Assembly (NCBI RefSeq): GCF_048128805.1
Contig: NC_136016.1
Location: 18,064,176 to 18,128,175, forward strand
DNA from: Centroberyx gerrardi
Lineage: Eukaryota > Chordata > Actinopteri > Beryciformes > Berycidae
Reading direction: 5' to 3'
Length of the DNA stretch: 64,000 nucleotides
In this document: piece by piece, positions 1 through 12,475 of the stretch
Position numbering within the stretch: position 1 is the stretch's first letter
Layout: each line of letters begins with the position of its first letter
Made by a program: the position numbers and the translations under genes
Notes under the pieces: model-generated
Told to the model about the DNA's origin: nothing
Database searches by the model: none
The model's input: only the letters and a program-made list of their open reading frames with translations

Positions 1-813
1 ATGTTGCGTAATGTTGTGAAATGGACAGAATTCATATTTATACCTGCAAAATCACCAGTCATCATCACCCTTTTATATCAGTTTTTCCACATACTGTAGT
101 TACTCTTATGTAACATGCATCAAATCTACAATCAGCAGCCAAAAGAGCTATGATTAAAGCAAATGTAAACTTAATGGGGAATGAAAACACACAGTCCCTA
201 CATGATGCATGATGTAAAATACTTACGTTGACTCTATGAAACTGAAGCACTTTCCAGCCAACCGATGGAGGTGTGCTGGGCCTTGAGGAAGACATAAACA
301 TAGTCATGGTCAAAGATATACAATGAGGTTTTCATAACATTTCTCTGACTCCTACAAATAAAAAGTATGACAACATTACTTATAAATCTATCTTCTCTAG
401 AGAGACACAATATGGATGGAGGATGACGTGTAAGTTATATGTCAGGCCACTTTACCAGACACTGGAGATGGAGTGACTTTAGGCTGCAGTCTGCTTCCTT
501 GAGCCACAAAAGGATTGTTCAGCCTGAACAGATGGGTAAACAAAACAGAAATAAGATAAAACAACAAGGTGCAGTGTTGCAGTCACATCATGGCTTTCTG
601 CTTACCCGAATGTGTTCGGCTCCTCCACTATCTTCATTTTACCAGCCAATCCATGGGTTACTGTGTAAAAAGAAGTCGACAGATAGACTCAACATGCCTC
701 ATAGCTTCCACTGACACACACATTGTACACCAACACAACCCAGCACAGGGTGGCGCATCATCGGGAAACAAACTGAGAACAAAATACTTACCGAGAAGAG
801 ATAAACAGACCAT
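1..813 (-). CDS. gnptg: N-acetylglucosamine-1-phosphotransferase gamma subunit, 5' part (partial)
   Basis: The gamma subunit of the Golgi enzyme that adds the mannose-6-phosphate tag to lysosomal hydrolases. Five coding exons are visible on the minus strand: 792-813, 606-660, 456-523, 227-281 and 1-43 (cut by the window edge). Phases 1, 2, 1, 2 join cleanly and every junction is GT-AG. The start MVCLSLLVTHGLAG is a short hydrophobic signal peptide, followed by KMKIVEEPNTFG, LNNPFVAQGSRLQ, GPAHLHRLAGKCFSFIEST and YKYEFCPFHNITQH. These match the human protein in the same order up to the start of its mannose-6-phosphate-receptor-homology region. About 81 codons are present and the rest lies left of the window. 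The first ATG (811-813) was chosen because it opens the signal peptide. The gene is head-to-head with tsr3, as in human 16p13.3. Confidence 0.95.
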
Positions 814-1339
814 CCACGTCCTTATTACATGACGTACTGCTTTAGACAAACAGTGCATGGCTGAATTATTGGTAAACTAAAATGTGTTATCAGACTCCTC
901 TGACCTAAACAACAATTAGGTCTTCGACATTCTGCTACACTTCCTGCTTCGTTGGTCGTCTCGAGAAGAAAACACGTCAGGTGACAGGTCAGCTGATCAA
1001 AATAAGCCCTGCGCATGCGTTGTTCTCTCCTTAGACTGCGTGCTTCCAAAGATACCAAGTGGTAGCATAACATTCAGTGCAAGTTAAGTAGAAACTGATA
1101 CAATAATAGCGATACATGTTTTTTAAACTTATAAATTAAGTATATTTAGTTACGGACGCCTAGATAAAATACTAAACATATCTTAAGGAAGATTAATTTT
1201 CAAACACTCATGCTCGTGTCACTCTTTCGTGCTGGTTAGTGTAGCTAGCTAAGTAGAGGAGGCAGTATTTTAAACAGCTGATGGTTAGCTTTCATGCAAA
1301 CTGTAATCTGGTTGTCTAGCTAACCGCTGTGTGTGCAAC
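814..1339. promoter_or_regulatory. Shared gnptg/tsr3 bidirectional promoter region
   Basis: The two start codons are 526 bases apart and point away from each other, so both promoters and 5' leaders must lie here. A TGCGCATGCGT sequence at 1010-1020 is a near-perfect NRF1 site, typical of TATA-less housekeeping and bidirectional promoters. The E-box-like CAGCTG sequences nearby are weak evidence. Transcription start points cannot be placed from sequence alone. Confidence 0.7.
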
Positions 1340-3583
1340 ATGGGAAGAAAGAAACAGGGCAAACCTTTCCGCCCTGACAGCAAGGGGAAAGACAAACGGC
1401 ACAAAATGAAGGGGAAATCTTTAGAAGCTTTTACAGAAGAAATGCATACTGCACTAGAAGGTAAAGCTGCACTGACTGTTGATCCAAAATAATGCTTCTA
1501 CCTATTATTATGCTTCATATCTATTCATATTTGGATCTAGCTATTATTATGCTTCATATCTATTCATATGTGGCAACAAAACCAGTAAAATATTATTACT
1601 CATATCCCAAATAAACGTGTGTATAGGTGTTTATTTTACAGTATGTAGGTTGACACTCACATTATAATGTACGCTCATGTCCACTGTCTTGTCCACTGTG
1701 TTTTCCAGCGAGTCTTCACCCAGAGGAGGGAGCAGAGGCTGCTCAGGTGAAGCTGCCTTGTCCTCTTGCCATGTGGGAGTTGGGCCACTGTGATCCAAAG
1801 CGTTGCACTGGCAGGAAGTTGGTCCGCAAGGGCTTTGTACGCAACCTGCGCCTTAACCAGAGGTTTAATGGCCTCATACTGAGTCCAATGGGCACAAAGT
1901 ATGTGACGCCAGCAGACAGGTGTGTTTTGAGTTACCCACTTACATACTGCGCCCATTAAAATGATTACTAGCCTCATTGTTTATTATTATAACAAATTAT
2001 CAGGATTTATAAGACACACCATAAGCTGCCACAGATAAACAGGGATGTGGAGAAACACATAAGTGGGATACACTCTTCTTTCCCATCCAAACCATATATT
2101 TTTAGGTCATTGGTGAACACATCTATTTTTTATTTTTGTTGGCCTGTCATGATGCTAGTTACAATATATCAGGCTACATCCTATTACAGACTGTATTTGT
2201 AAGGACTGTTGAGTTTGTAATTCTAACAAGCATAATGAGAGACAGGTGTACTCCGAAAATACCTAGTGGGTTTGTGTGTCTGTTGTGAGAAGCTGAGGGT
2301 GTTTGGGTCCATAAAAATTGTATTTTATTTAGATGGTTTTGTTAAACTTGGCATTGTTTTGTGATCAAATTGGAATGAAATAATTTGTCAAAATCTCTGA
2401 TGTGTGGCCCTTTATATGCAGAGAGATTGTGGCTCAGAGTGGACTGGCAGTCATCGACTGTTCCTGGGCCAAACTGGAGGAGACTCCCTTCAGTAAGATG
2501 GTGGGATCTCATCCCAGGTTACTGCCCTACCTTGTAGCTGCAAACCCAGTCAACTACGGCAAGCCTTGCAAGTTATCTTGTGTTGAAGCTTTTGCTGCCA
2601 CCTTCTGCATTGTAGGTAGGCTTGAGCTGATGTGTGTTTGTTGTGTTACCTTCCTGAGTGCTTTTGGTAACTCATGCCAAAGCAATGAAAACCCATCATA
2701 TTTGATTTTGCAGGTTTTGAGGACCTGGCAGTGATCCTGTTGAATAAATTCAAGTGGGGGATGGTGTTCTTGGAGCTCAATAAAGTTCTGCTGGAGCGCT
2801 ATGCAGCGTGCCGGTCAGAGGAAGAGCTCCTGTCTGTGGAGCAGGAGTATCTCACTGCCGCTCCAGAGGAGGAGGAGTTTGGTAAAATGGGGGAGAAAAG
2901 TATTGGGTCTAATGTCAGATTATCCATTTTATGTTCCTTTTTTGGATATGACGATATTTAAACATGGTTCATTGTCAGAGGCACATGTATGAGTCTTATG
3001 AATTTCTTATTATTCAAAGTTAATATGATTTGTGATGTCTGACCCAGAATTCTGGGCAACTTTCTCAGAAATGTTGCACATGGATATGAACACCCCTTGC
3101 ATTGTGTGGGCAGGAATTTCCTACATCTGTGGAAAATTGCCCCATACTCTGTGAGGGATTTATTATATTGCTGAGGTTGTGACCTCTACTGTTGAGGCAG
3201 TTTTCTTTTACTACATCTAATCATACAGCTAATCATCCATCTTGTTTGCAGATCCATTTGATGTCGACTCAGGAAGAGAATGTATGAATCTCAACAGACC
3301 GACTCGATGGTAAGACTTTTGATATTGCTCATGTGGGCATTAAGTCTCTCAGGCCCACTATTTCTGTTTGCAAATAGACCTTTTCCAATAGTATGTTTAG
3401 TTACGTCATTTAACTGTCAATTCTGTATTTAGTGCCCCCGAAGATGAGGATGATTCTAGTGAGGAAACCGACGGCTCAGATGACAACGAAGATGAAGCAG
3501 AAGATGAGAAAACAGAAAGCAACGATGAGTCAAGAGTACCATCAGGTCGTGATGAGGAGAACGAATCAAAGACATCACACTAA
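1340..3583 (+). CDS. tsr3: 18S rRNA aminocarboxypropyltransferase TSR3
   Basis: Transfers the 3-amino-3-carboxypropyl group of S-adenosylmethionine to the hypermodified pseudouridine of 18S rRNA, a late cytoplasmic step of small-subunit maturation. Six exons: 1340-1460, 1709-1919, 2422-2615, 2714-2881, 3252-3309 and 3433-3583. Together they make 903 nt, or 300 residues, and all junctions are GT-AG. The N-terminus [12 protein letters not shown] is basic. The conserved core includes [47 protein letters not shown] and [19 protein letters not shown], as in human TSR3. The last exon is a low-complexity acidic tail (runs of E, D and S), also typical of the family. The human protein has a different N-terminal leader, so the exact start is slightly less sure than the body. 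Confidence 0.97.
1502..1569. repeat. Two-copy 29-bp direct repeat in tsr3 intron 1
   Basis: The same 29-base AT-rich unit, starting CTATTATTATGC and ending CTATTCATAT, occurs at 1502-1530 and again at 1541-1569 with no mismatch (period 39). This is a recent local duplication with no sign of function. Confidence 0.85.
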
Positions 3584-3741
3584 AGAATATTGTGAATCTT
3601 TTTAATACAAGGACTGGCAAGACTAATTAAGACTTTTTGTAACATGTATAATTTATACATAAACTGCAACCTATTTAGGCTATCCAGTTTTGATAAAGTA
3701 TCAAACAAAAGACTAAATGGTGTGTATGTCAGCACAGACAA

Positions 3742-3747
3742 AATAAA
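3742..3747 (+). terminator. tsr3 polyadenylation signal
   Basis: AATAAA lies 159 bases after the tsr3 stop codon and is followed by GT-rich sequence. It is the first canonical signal downstream, so a short 3' UTR is likely. Confidence 0.7.
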
Positions 3748-4298
3748 TATGAATGTTTGCAGTCTTCCTTCATTCAATTTTGAGGGGCATGTGGGACAAT
3801 ATCAGAGCTTCAGTGATGGATATAGTTGGTTAGATGGATAAAGATGGCTCCTAAACTGACCAGTGAAAACAGAATAGTGCATTTACATTAACATTTAATT
3901 GCATCAGTGTGCTGCATGAATTCAGGCTGCTTCGAGAAGAAAGTTTTGCAAAAATGTATGGCTAGGGCAGAAACGAGCTGAAGACAAACCTCATTGCAAT
4001 GCGTTATTATTCGATCAAAAACACAAACATGAGACTGGCGCAAAAAGACTAGATAAGCCACGTCTACTGCTATATTTGATTATCAACAAGTGTTGCCATC
4101 TGACTCCATATCAATAAAATGAAGTTCAGTAGGGTTGTAAATGTGGCGAGGGGGCGGATACAGGGGACTATCCTCTCCTGTCTTGCGGTAACATTGTTGT
4201 GGAACGACGTCACAGCCCGAAAATGAAGGCGCAGAGGCAGCCATTACTGGAGGTTCTGTAATTATTTTATTTCAAATAAATACTCGCGGAAAACTTCC
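3748..4298. promoter_or_regulatory. tsr3-pdpk1 intergenic region with pdpk1 promoter and leader
   Basis: No gene is seen here. The part next to pdpk1 (about 4140-4298) is more GC-rich and holds a GACGTCAC half-CRE at 4206-4213. The pdpk1 transcription start is probably in this part, since exon 1 of the coding sequence starts at 4299. Exact start sites are not visible. Confidence 0.5.
4223..4261 (+). other. Short upstream ORF in the putative pdpk1 leader
   Basis: ATG at 4223 opens a 12-codon frame, MKAQRQPLLEVL, ending in TAA 37 bases before the pdpk1 start codon. If the transcript starts upstream of 4223 this uORF would precede the main frame and could damp translation. Its use is not shown by sequence alone. 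Confidence 0.4.
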
Positions 4299-7200
4299 AT
4301 GGCAAGAGCCACAAGTCAGTTGGTAAGTATTGCAACTTTAACGCGAATAACAGTTCGAAGCCGGTGCTAAAGATGTACAGTGTGGCGACTGTTTGACAAC
4401 AAATTGTTACATTGGGCCTTCATTTGAACAGCGGTGCTAGCCACAGAAGATCGTCTAACGTTATGACTCGCTAACAGCGTTAGCTAGCTAATGTTAGCTA
4501 ACATAACAGCTAATGTTACGTTAATCAGGTTTCTTGAGTACCTGACCCGATTCAGTATTACAAGTTATTTGAATAGTTTGGTGCTGGTGTAACATTTGCC
4601 AAAGCTATGATATTTTATATCATGTCTGACCATTTTCCCTTCACGATTCGTGTTGGTCAGTAACTGTTGGCTAACGTTAGCTGACGTTAAGGCTGTACGT
4701 TAGCTAGCCAGGTTCGCGCTTTCTAACGATGCTCCTGTTTGCTAGCAGGCTAGCTGTATTGCGTGCTACCTAACGTTAACTAATTAAGGATAGCGTTGGA
4801 TAGTTCGATTGCCAACTTCTTGACTTTCAAATTTCGCGACCAACTTTAGCACCGTTAGCGTGGGTATGATTTACTACCGTTAAAATGGCAGATGGTTTGT
4901 AAGTTAGTTACCTGGCCAGCTAGCTAGCTAATTGGCTTCGCTGTTAAGTTTTTAACTCGCTGTCAATGATGGCCGGCATTATTTGACAAGGCAGCAGTAG
5001 CTAGCGTTAGCTTGCTAGCAAACGTTACTAGTTAGCAAAGAAAGTTTGCACAGGCCTAATGTTAGTCGAGTACTCGCGGTCAGGTAAACGTTAGCTTAAG
5101 TTTTAAAACGACCATTACTTAGTTAGTCAGTATTAATTAATATACCAGTAGCCATATGGCCAGTTAGCCAACATACAATCATGTCTGGATAAGGCAGCTA
5201 AATGGCCACACCTTGGATTTGAATGAAAAGAGGCCAGGCCAATTGAGCTAGCGTTAACTGAGTTGTAAGCTAAGTAGCGTTAGCAAATTAAGCGACCTTA
5301 ACACTGAATGACGGCTTAACATTATTTGCATAAAATCGTACAACTAGTTCAATAAGTTACAATAAGTAACGTTAGGGATAGCACCTAATAATGTTATAGT
5401 AAGCATGCTAACCTGCGCGCTGTATCCTATCTTTGGGTCTTGATGCACCATTTGATTGATTTCTCACCAATGTTTGTGTGCGCTGCTATGTCCATTTGAT
5501 CACGGATATAAGTTTGGTGATTTAAGTGGTGTCACTCAACACGACTGTCACATTGGCTACATAGTTTAGATTTTCAGCTTTAGCGCTGGAGGGTGGGACC
5601 GTCAGAAGCAGCTTCTTCAATAGGCGCTCCATAACCATGTCTTATCAATTTTAGTCTTCATATTAGGCCCACTTTAAATTGTCCATTGAACTTATTTGAT
5701 CCCACTATGGTCACAGTAGTGGCTACAATTACTTTAAATGGATTATTCGGTTTTGTAGTTTCTCACAAGATTTATTTTGCACGTGCTCTCTGCTCTCCAC
5801 CTATTCTTAGGGCAGACATTCAGGGATTTGCTGTGATTTAGTTACTGCTTTGCTGTTTTGTACATCATTGTTTTGTTATATTTAACAGTCTGCAGCACCC
5901 TCAAAGTACATATTTATTATTAGCATTTTTATGGTTGATTGGCACAGTCGCCTGAACTCACCTATATCCCATCAGTGGTCATAAAGGGAACGATCTTTGA
6001 GTGTAGTTTTAGACAGTTTTGGGCAGGGATGCACAATATTCCAGATTCTTCTGCTGACTATTACGAATGCACGATTTGAGCTACATAGACACAAGAATAT
6101 TTTTTACAAGAATTCCAACTGCATCTTCTGTTAAGTGACATTATCTAAATACACCCTCTCCCCTCTTCCTGTTCCAGTATGATGTTGTGCCCATTCAACC
6201 CAGTGTTGTCATCTGTTCCTGCCCACATCCATCAATGGTAAGAAATCACCCCGACTCCTGCTCGCCACTTGCTATCCCAGGCGCAAGTAGCAGCCACTGT
6301 CCCAGCATGGAGGGCCCAGCCTCAGAGGCCCGGACGCAGCCGGCCATCCAGGCCCCCCAGCCGCGCAAGAAGAGGCCAGAGGACTTCAAATTCGGCAAGA
6401 TACTGGGAGAGGGCTCCTTCTCGACCGTATGTAGCCTGCATTCCTTTTACCTTATGAATTATACCTGGATAGATGTTGCTACATGCTAGCATTCTTGTGG
6501 TCAAGATACTTCAGTGACTCATCTTCAGTTCATTTGAGGTGAATTGATGAGAAAGAGCTTAAGAGTCACTAGCTTTGCTCTCAAGTCTCTGACATAGCAG
6601 TGACATGTCGTCTGTTACATTCTGTCTGTTTGTTTTTAAAGGTTGTCCTGGCAAGAGAACAGTTAACAGGGAAAGAATATGCAAGTAAGTAACAATGCAT
6701 TACCACTTGGCAAATGCATCAAAGAGCACTGTAATTTCAAGGTGGTAAAGTTGTTGAAAGTGCCTTAGCTTTTTTACTATTACATCCTAAAATTTCTTGT
6801 TTTTTTTCTCTTCCAGTTAAGATTTTGGAGAAGCGGCATATTATGAAGGAGAACAAAGCCCAGTACGTGAAAAGAGAAAGAGATTTGATGTCAAATCTAG
6901 ATCACCCATTCTTCGTCAAACTCTACTTTACGTTTCAAGATGATGAGAAGTTGTGTATCCTTAAACAAGTTCAGTTCGTCATGGCATGGGGTATATAACT
7001 GAATTATCAGTTGCTCTGTTGTTTTCTGTGCTAGAACTTGGCAGAATAAGTTGCTTGTTTTCAATAAGGTCATCATTAATATTATTATACTTACAAGATT
7101 AAAGACAGGTTTTTTTTCCAAATGTCCCTACATGGAATATTTTAGAATTGGTTGCTGGTCCTCACAGTGTTCCTTAACTAACTTTTCTCAGATTTTGGTC

Positions 7201-10200
7201 TTAGCTACGCTAAGAACGGAGAGCTTCTGAAATACATTCGCAAAATCGGTTCATTTGATGAGACCTGTACTAGATTCTACTCGGCTGAAATAGTTTGTGC
7301 TCTAGAATATTTGCATGATAAGGGGATAATACACAGGTAAGTTTATCTTTTTGTTTTTTATGATAATGTTTACTTCTGTTTTTAGTGCTGTTGTTTTTAG
7401 ATGAGTTTTCAAAGCCTTCTAAGCAGCTTATTTGCTATAATTTGCCCTAATTCCTTTCATTACAGAGATCTAAAACCAGAGAATATTCTTCTGAGTGAAG
7501 ACATGCACATCCAGATAACAGATTTTGGGACAGCAAAGCAGTTGTCATCAGACAGTAAGCAAGGTACATCCGCAATCCTACTTTCACTTGTACTTTTCAA
7601 CATTAAGTATTCAGGGTGTTTATTTAATATTCCAAGTGTCAGTTTTTCACTTTCTCAGAATAACAGAAACTGAATTCTGTCTCCTTACCATGTTTTTTGC
7701 ATTGTTTGGCAGCGAGAGCAAACTCCTTTGTTGGAACGGCACAGTATGTGTCTCCAGAGCTGCTGACAGAGAAATCAGCCTGCAAGAGGTAATTGGGTTT
7801 GACCACAAGGCAACTCCTATAGTTGCTGATCATTGTTCCATTTTTATGTTATTGGACTCATTTGATAATACATTGGTATAGCTGATTTTATCTATACTTG
7901 TTTTCTTTTTTCCTTAGCTCTGACCTCTGGGCCTTGGGATGTATAATCTATCAGCTGGTGGCTGGTTTACCACCGTTCAGAGCTGGGTAAGTACTAAGGG
8001 GATATTTAGTTTTCACAATTCACTTGATTGTCATAAATTCATGCTTTCATGAAGACTGATCCACTTCTATTATTCTTTGTTTCCACTAAAATTATCTTTG
8101 AAGGTGATTGCAAGTGCAACAGATGTTTGTCTTTAGAGAACCTTTCCCCAAGAATATCACTCCAGCTAACAGCATTTCATCTGATACACTTCCTTAACAG
8201 AGTTCTTATTTTCTCCTCTTTTCCCCTTGTGTTATATACTTGCTTTGTTGTAGAAACGAGTACCTAATATTCCAGAAAATAATAAAGCTGGAGTATGAAT
8301 TCCCAGAGAAATTCTTCCCCAAAGCCAAGGATCTTGTCAAACAGCTTTTGGTAGGTCATGTTTTCATCAATAGAGCCATAGGAAAAAATTGAAAATTATT
8401 TCATTCATTCTGTAATTTGAACAGTGCCACAAGGAAGAAGGTCATCATATGCCATAGTTTCATACTTTACTTAAAAGATACAATGACATTTTTATTGATC
8501 CCGTGGGGTTATCTGTACTGGTGTTAAGGTTATATTGGGGTCAGTACTTCTAGATTGAATGAAAGCACTGGAACGTGATCTGTTTCTACCTCAGTCACTG
8601 GACCCCTCCAAGCGGATTGGTTGTGAGGAGATGGGAGGGTACGACCCTCTGAGGCAGCACCCCTTCTTCGAGACCATCTCCTGGAGCGACCTCCACCTAC
8701 AGACGCCCCCCAAGCTCACCCCCTACCTGCCAGCCATGTCGGAGGATGATGAAGACTGCTATGGAAATGTGAGCTCTTCTCTTTACTATAACTGTGCAGG
8801 TCTTGTTTTTTGTCTGTCGCTTGCCCAATCATGCACACATAAATCCATATGGGCAGTGGTTGGGGTTGTGATGCCACCAAGCCATGTACAAACCATATAT
8901 ATATTTAGTGAAACATCAACCTACCTTCTCTTGCTGATCTCCTGTCCATCCTCAGTACGATGACCTCCTGAGCCAGTTCAGCAGCATGCAGGTGGCCCAG
9001 TCCAGCTCTTCACACTCCTTGTCGGCGCCCGAGTCCCTCCCCCCACAGAGGTCCAGCAGCAACATTGAGCAGTACATCCACGATCTGGACAACAACTCCT
9101 TTGAGCTGGACCTGCAGTTCTCCGAAGAGGAGAAGCAGCTGCTGCTGGACAAGCAGACCACTGGAAACCCCTGGTGAGCCCCTCTCCAAACGCCTCACCC
9201 CTGTCAACCTGTTGATGTTTCTGTGTAGGGTGCTGGCAAGTTCACCGTGTTGCTTAAATCCTGATTATATGAATCATGTTTGGATTGACGCTCATGTCTT
9301 AAAAATATAGAAGTGATGTTATATTGTAGATGAGTGTGTATAGTTGTCAAAAAATTTATTCTTTTGAGGAATAAATGATGTCTTGAGTGAAAGGGGAAAA
9401 CATGTCTTTACTGTGTACATTAATCAGCACTGCTTATTTACACAGGCACCAGTTTGTTGAGAATAACCTGATCCTGAAAATGGGCCCAGTGGACAAACGG
9501 AAGGTGTGTAGATTCCTGCCCATGTATTTGAAAATGATCTCTTAATGTTTTGTTAATCCAGAATCTTTATAAACAAGTTATGGACTGAAACTTCTCATAT
9601 AGCACTCAAGAGTTTGCTACTAACAAGAGTGTTGCAGCATTCTGTAATGGTTTTGCTTTCAAGTTAAAATGTAACCAGGTCATCCAGTAAAAGACAAGTT
9701 GATTCAAGCTCAGTGAAGTCACTTTTCGTGGCATTGCTGCGTGTGCAAGCTTATAGGAAATGAAGGGGAATTCCCTGGTCTGGTGGGGAAAGTCTCATTT
9801 GTGTACTAGCCCCCTCTGTTGGCGGTCTAATGTCTCAACACGTCTGGTTCTCCACTGCAGGGTCTGTTTGCTCGACGGAGACAGCTGCTTCTCACCGAGG
9901 GACCACACCTGTACTACGTGGATCCTGTCAATAAGGTCCTGAAGGGGGAGATTCCCTGGTCTCTAGAGCTCCGCCCAGAGGCCAAGAACTTCAAGACTTT
10001 CTTTGTTCACACGGTAAATGATGGCTTATTTCTTATCCAGCATATTTTATTCCAGCAAAATGTTGACACTTGCCCACTGTTCATAATCTCTTCTCATATT
10101 TGTTTTTTTTTTTCCTTCCTGTGATCTTTGCAGCCTAATCGAACATACTATTTGATGGACCCCAGCGGAAATGCTGACAAATGGTGCAAGAAGATCCAGG

Positions 10201-10247
10201 AAGTGTGGAGAAAGATCTATCAAAGGCACCAAAATCCTGGCCTATAG
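4299..10247 (+). CDS. pdpk1: 3-phosphoinositide-dependent protein kinase 1 (PDK1)
   Basis: Master AGC-family kinase that phosphorylates the activation loop of AKT, S6K, SGK and PKC, recruited to membranes by PIP3. Fourteen coding exons: 4299-4322, 6178-6426, 6642-6684, 6817-6954, 7192-7336, 7466-7563, 7713-7788, 7918-7986, 8254-8350, 8595-8768, 8956-9173, 9446-9503, 9861-10013 and 10134-10247. They total 1656 nt, or 551 residues (human 556). The 8-codon first exon reads MARATSQL. The glycine loop GEGSFST is near residue 85, the catalytic lysine in EYAIKIL is at 107, HRDLKPEN starts at 199, DFG is at 219-221, and the activation-loop serine in [14 protein letters not shown] is at 237 (human Ser241). 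The C-terminal PH domain runs from about [13 protein letters not shown] to KKIQEVWRK. All junctions are GT-AG in consistent phase. kctd5 follows on the same strand, as near human PDPK1. Confidence 0.98.
4420..5350. repeat. GCTAGC / AACGTTAGC motif cloud in pdpk1 intron 1
   Basis: This part of the 1.9-kb first intron is crowded with GCTAGC, GTTAGCTA, AACGTTA and close variants, many of them palindromic, on both strands. They are irregularly spaced, so this is a simple-sequence bias rather than a tandem array. Similar patches occur in kctd5 intron 1 (about 13330-13480) and ube2i intron 1 (about 33360-33730). The rest of the intron (5350-6177) shows nothing recognisable. Confidence 0.75.
8485..8525. 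repeat. Short retroelement-tail-like fragment in pdpk1 intron 9
   Basis: TTTATTGATCCCGTGGGG resembles the tail seen on many fish non-LTR elements (TTTATTGATCCC.TGGGGAAA). A related stretch is at about 34217-34250 (TTTATTGTCCCCAAGGGG). Too short to assign to a family. Confidence 0.35.
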
Positions 10248-12475
10248 GAACGCAGTTCCTCCTGTGGCCACTCCTTCTTAGCTCTGAGGCCAATCACTGA
10301 GCAGAGTAACACCCTCTTTAGTGCCCTTCATCACCGCAATGTAAACAAACTCTTAGAGACGCTGGCATCTAGACCTTGTTTGTTTTCCTGAGTAGAACCA
10401 TGGGGAAAAAAATACAACTTTGGATTCAGGGTTGCTTTGCTTGTTCTTTGTGCTCTCTGTGAGGCTTCTATTGCATTTTTCCATGTATGGATGATGAGAC
10501 TGCCACCATGCACATCTGCTTCTTGTACATTCTGCAGGGGAAAAGAGAAGGGCAAGCTTGTCTGTAGAATAACACAAGCTTAGGTACCGCTAAGACTATC
10601 TCAAGTGCAAGGACTGGTTTCCTGCTTCTATGACACCATAACACACAATCCAGCTTTTGTGAACCAGAGCCTATCCTGATACCAGTATCTTACTTAAACC
10701 ATATCCTAATCCTACATTGTATGTGCAAGGTGTACTCAGGCCCCACTTCTAGTGCATATACTCCATAGTCGCAACAGATACTCTAACCTGATTCAGTCTC
10801 ATACTTTTACCAAACTCAAACCCTATATTTTTTTTTTGTCAAAGCCCCTTTGTTTGAGTTGTTTTCTAGTCTCTTGGTACTTTGCTTATTGCAGTCCACT
10901 TTGGGTCTGGATATTACAGAGCAGATTGCTGGTCTACAGCGACACACGGGTCTGAATCAGTCTCAGTGTTTTAGTGTGAGCTCTCCATAGACCGTTACTG
11001 AGGATATATTGCTAATAAGGGGCGGGTGAACATGCCACTAGCTTGTACTCCCTAATCATAACTTGCTTCTCTTTCCTGCACGGCCAGTTTTGTAGCTCAG
11101 CCTTGTCCGCTTCTCTCTCCTAGGGCACTGGAGATATAGTTTATTCAAGTTCAAAGGTGGGTATTTTTGACTGCATTGGCAACCATAGCTAATATTATTG
11201 GATGATTTGGCTGTTCTGTACCATTCACTGGCTATTTCTTTGTGGTGTGAATACTTCGATTTCTTTTGTGGTGGGATTGTCGGCTCATCTTCAGTATGTC
11301 CTATTGAAAACAAAATCTAATGTGCTGACCACCCCATGCTGAACAGAAAACCTTCATCAACAGAGAGATACATACACATACTATCATTCTCGGAAGCAAT
11401 CACAGTAAAGCTGTAGTCCCTGGACAAGTTGGCAGGACTGCCTCAATGGGTTCTCAACATTCATTGGGAGCGCCCCTATGTTTTTTTTGTTTTTTGTTTC
11501 TTTCTGACATCTGGCCCAATAGAAATTAAGCGATTGATTTAACTTGTGCTCTTGTTTTAGAAAGATATATTATCGTACTGCTTTTAATTTTGACATATTA
11601 CCTTAAGGTCCTCTCCAAAGGTCCTCTTCCTCCAGCTGAGTCTGTGTGTGCAGTGTGTGACTGGAGTAGGTGAATAGGAACCTCAGGCCCGGGGGCCGGG
11701 GGCTCGATGTGGTTGGATGTCAGTTAAAGGATATCTATCTGATCCAAATAACAGATGAAATTGCTGTATCTGTCTATAAAGTTGAGGAAACACTCTACAA
11801 AAGTGTGTGCCTCTCTCTCGTTAGAAAAATTGTTCGAATCAAAGTTGATGGCAGTCGGTTACATTGTGTATGGAATACTCTACCTGGTTTGTAACTGACT
11901 AGAACTGTGATGTACAGACGATGTATTATTGAAATCTGAAGCAAGTAATGCAATGATATTAGGATACAGTTTTTGTATTTTTATTCTTGTATAAGGTTAT
12001 TTGATGGCTATTGTTTAGCCTCTAGTTCATTCTGTGTTATTTAAATTCTAATATATGAATCATATTTGGATTGAAGTCATGTTCAGGGGCCATGTTGTGT
12101 ATGTATTGAGATGTAAAGCCTTTGAATGTGAATAATTATTGTAAACTATAATATTTTACAGCTTTTTTCTTACTATATCATATACATTTTCTATTTGCTC
12201 AGTGATTTAATCATATTTCTGATAATTTAATGAATCTGTTCATTCTCTCTCTGATTATTTGTGCGCTAGGTCAGTAGATGTTGAATGATGAATTTTCCAC
12301 TTAATGCTTGGTAGTCCAGTAATTAAAGCATGTAGGGATTTAGGCATACAAATAAATCAGTGTGTCCTGTCTTCTGTTAACAACCACGGTCATGACACAG
12401 TGAAAGCAGCAGCATTCAGTGACAATGGCATCTCCACATTTGCAACATGTAAATAAAGTATCGGCCCATCATGAA
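10248..12475 (+). other. pdpk1 3' untranslated region
   Basis: About 2.2 kb of AT-rich non-coding sequence after the pdpk1 stop, with no coding exon. AATAAA at 12452-12457 is a plausible main polyadenylation signal, because kctd5 starts 460 bases later on the same strand. Shorter transcripts cannot be ruled out. Confidence 0.65.

Noticed and set aside
1675-1977. 100-codon minus ORF over tsr3 exon 2
   Set aside because: Antisense shadow of the tsr3 coding exon.
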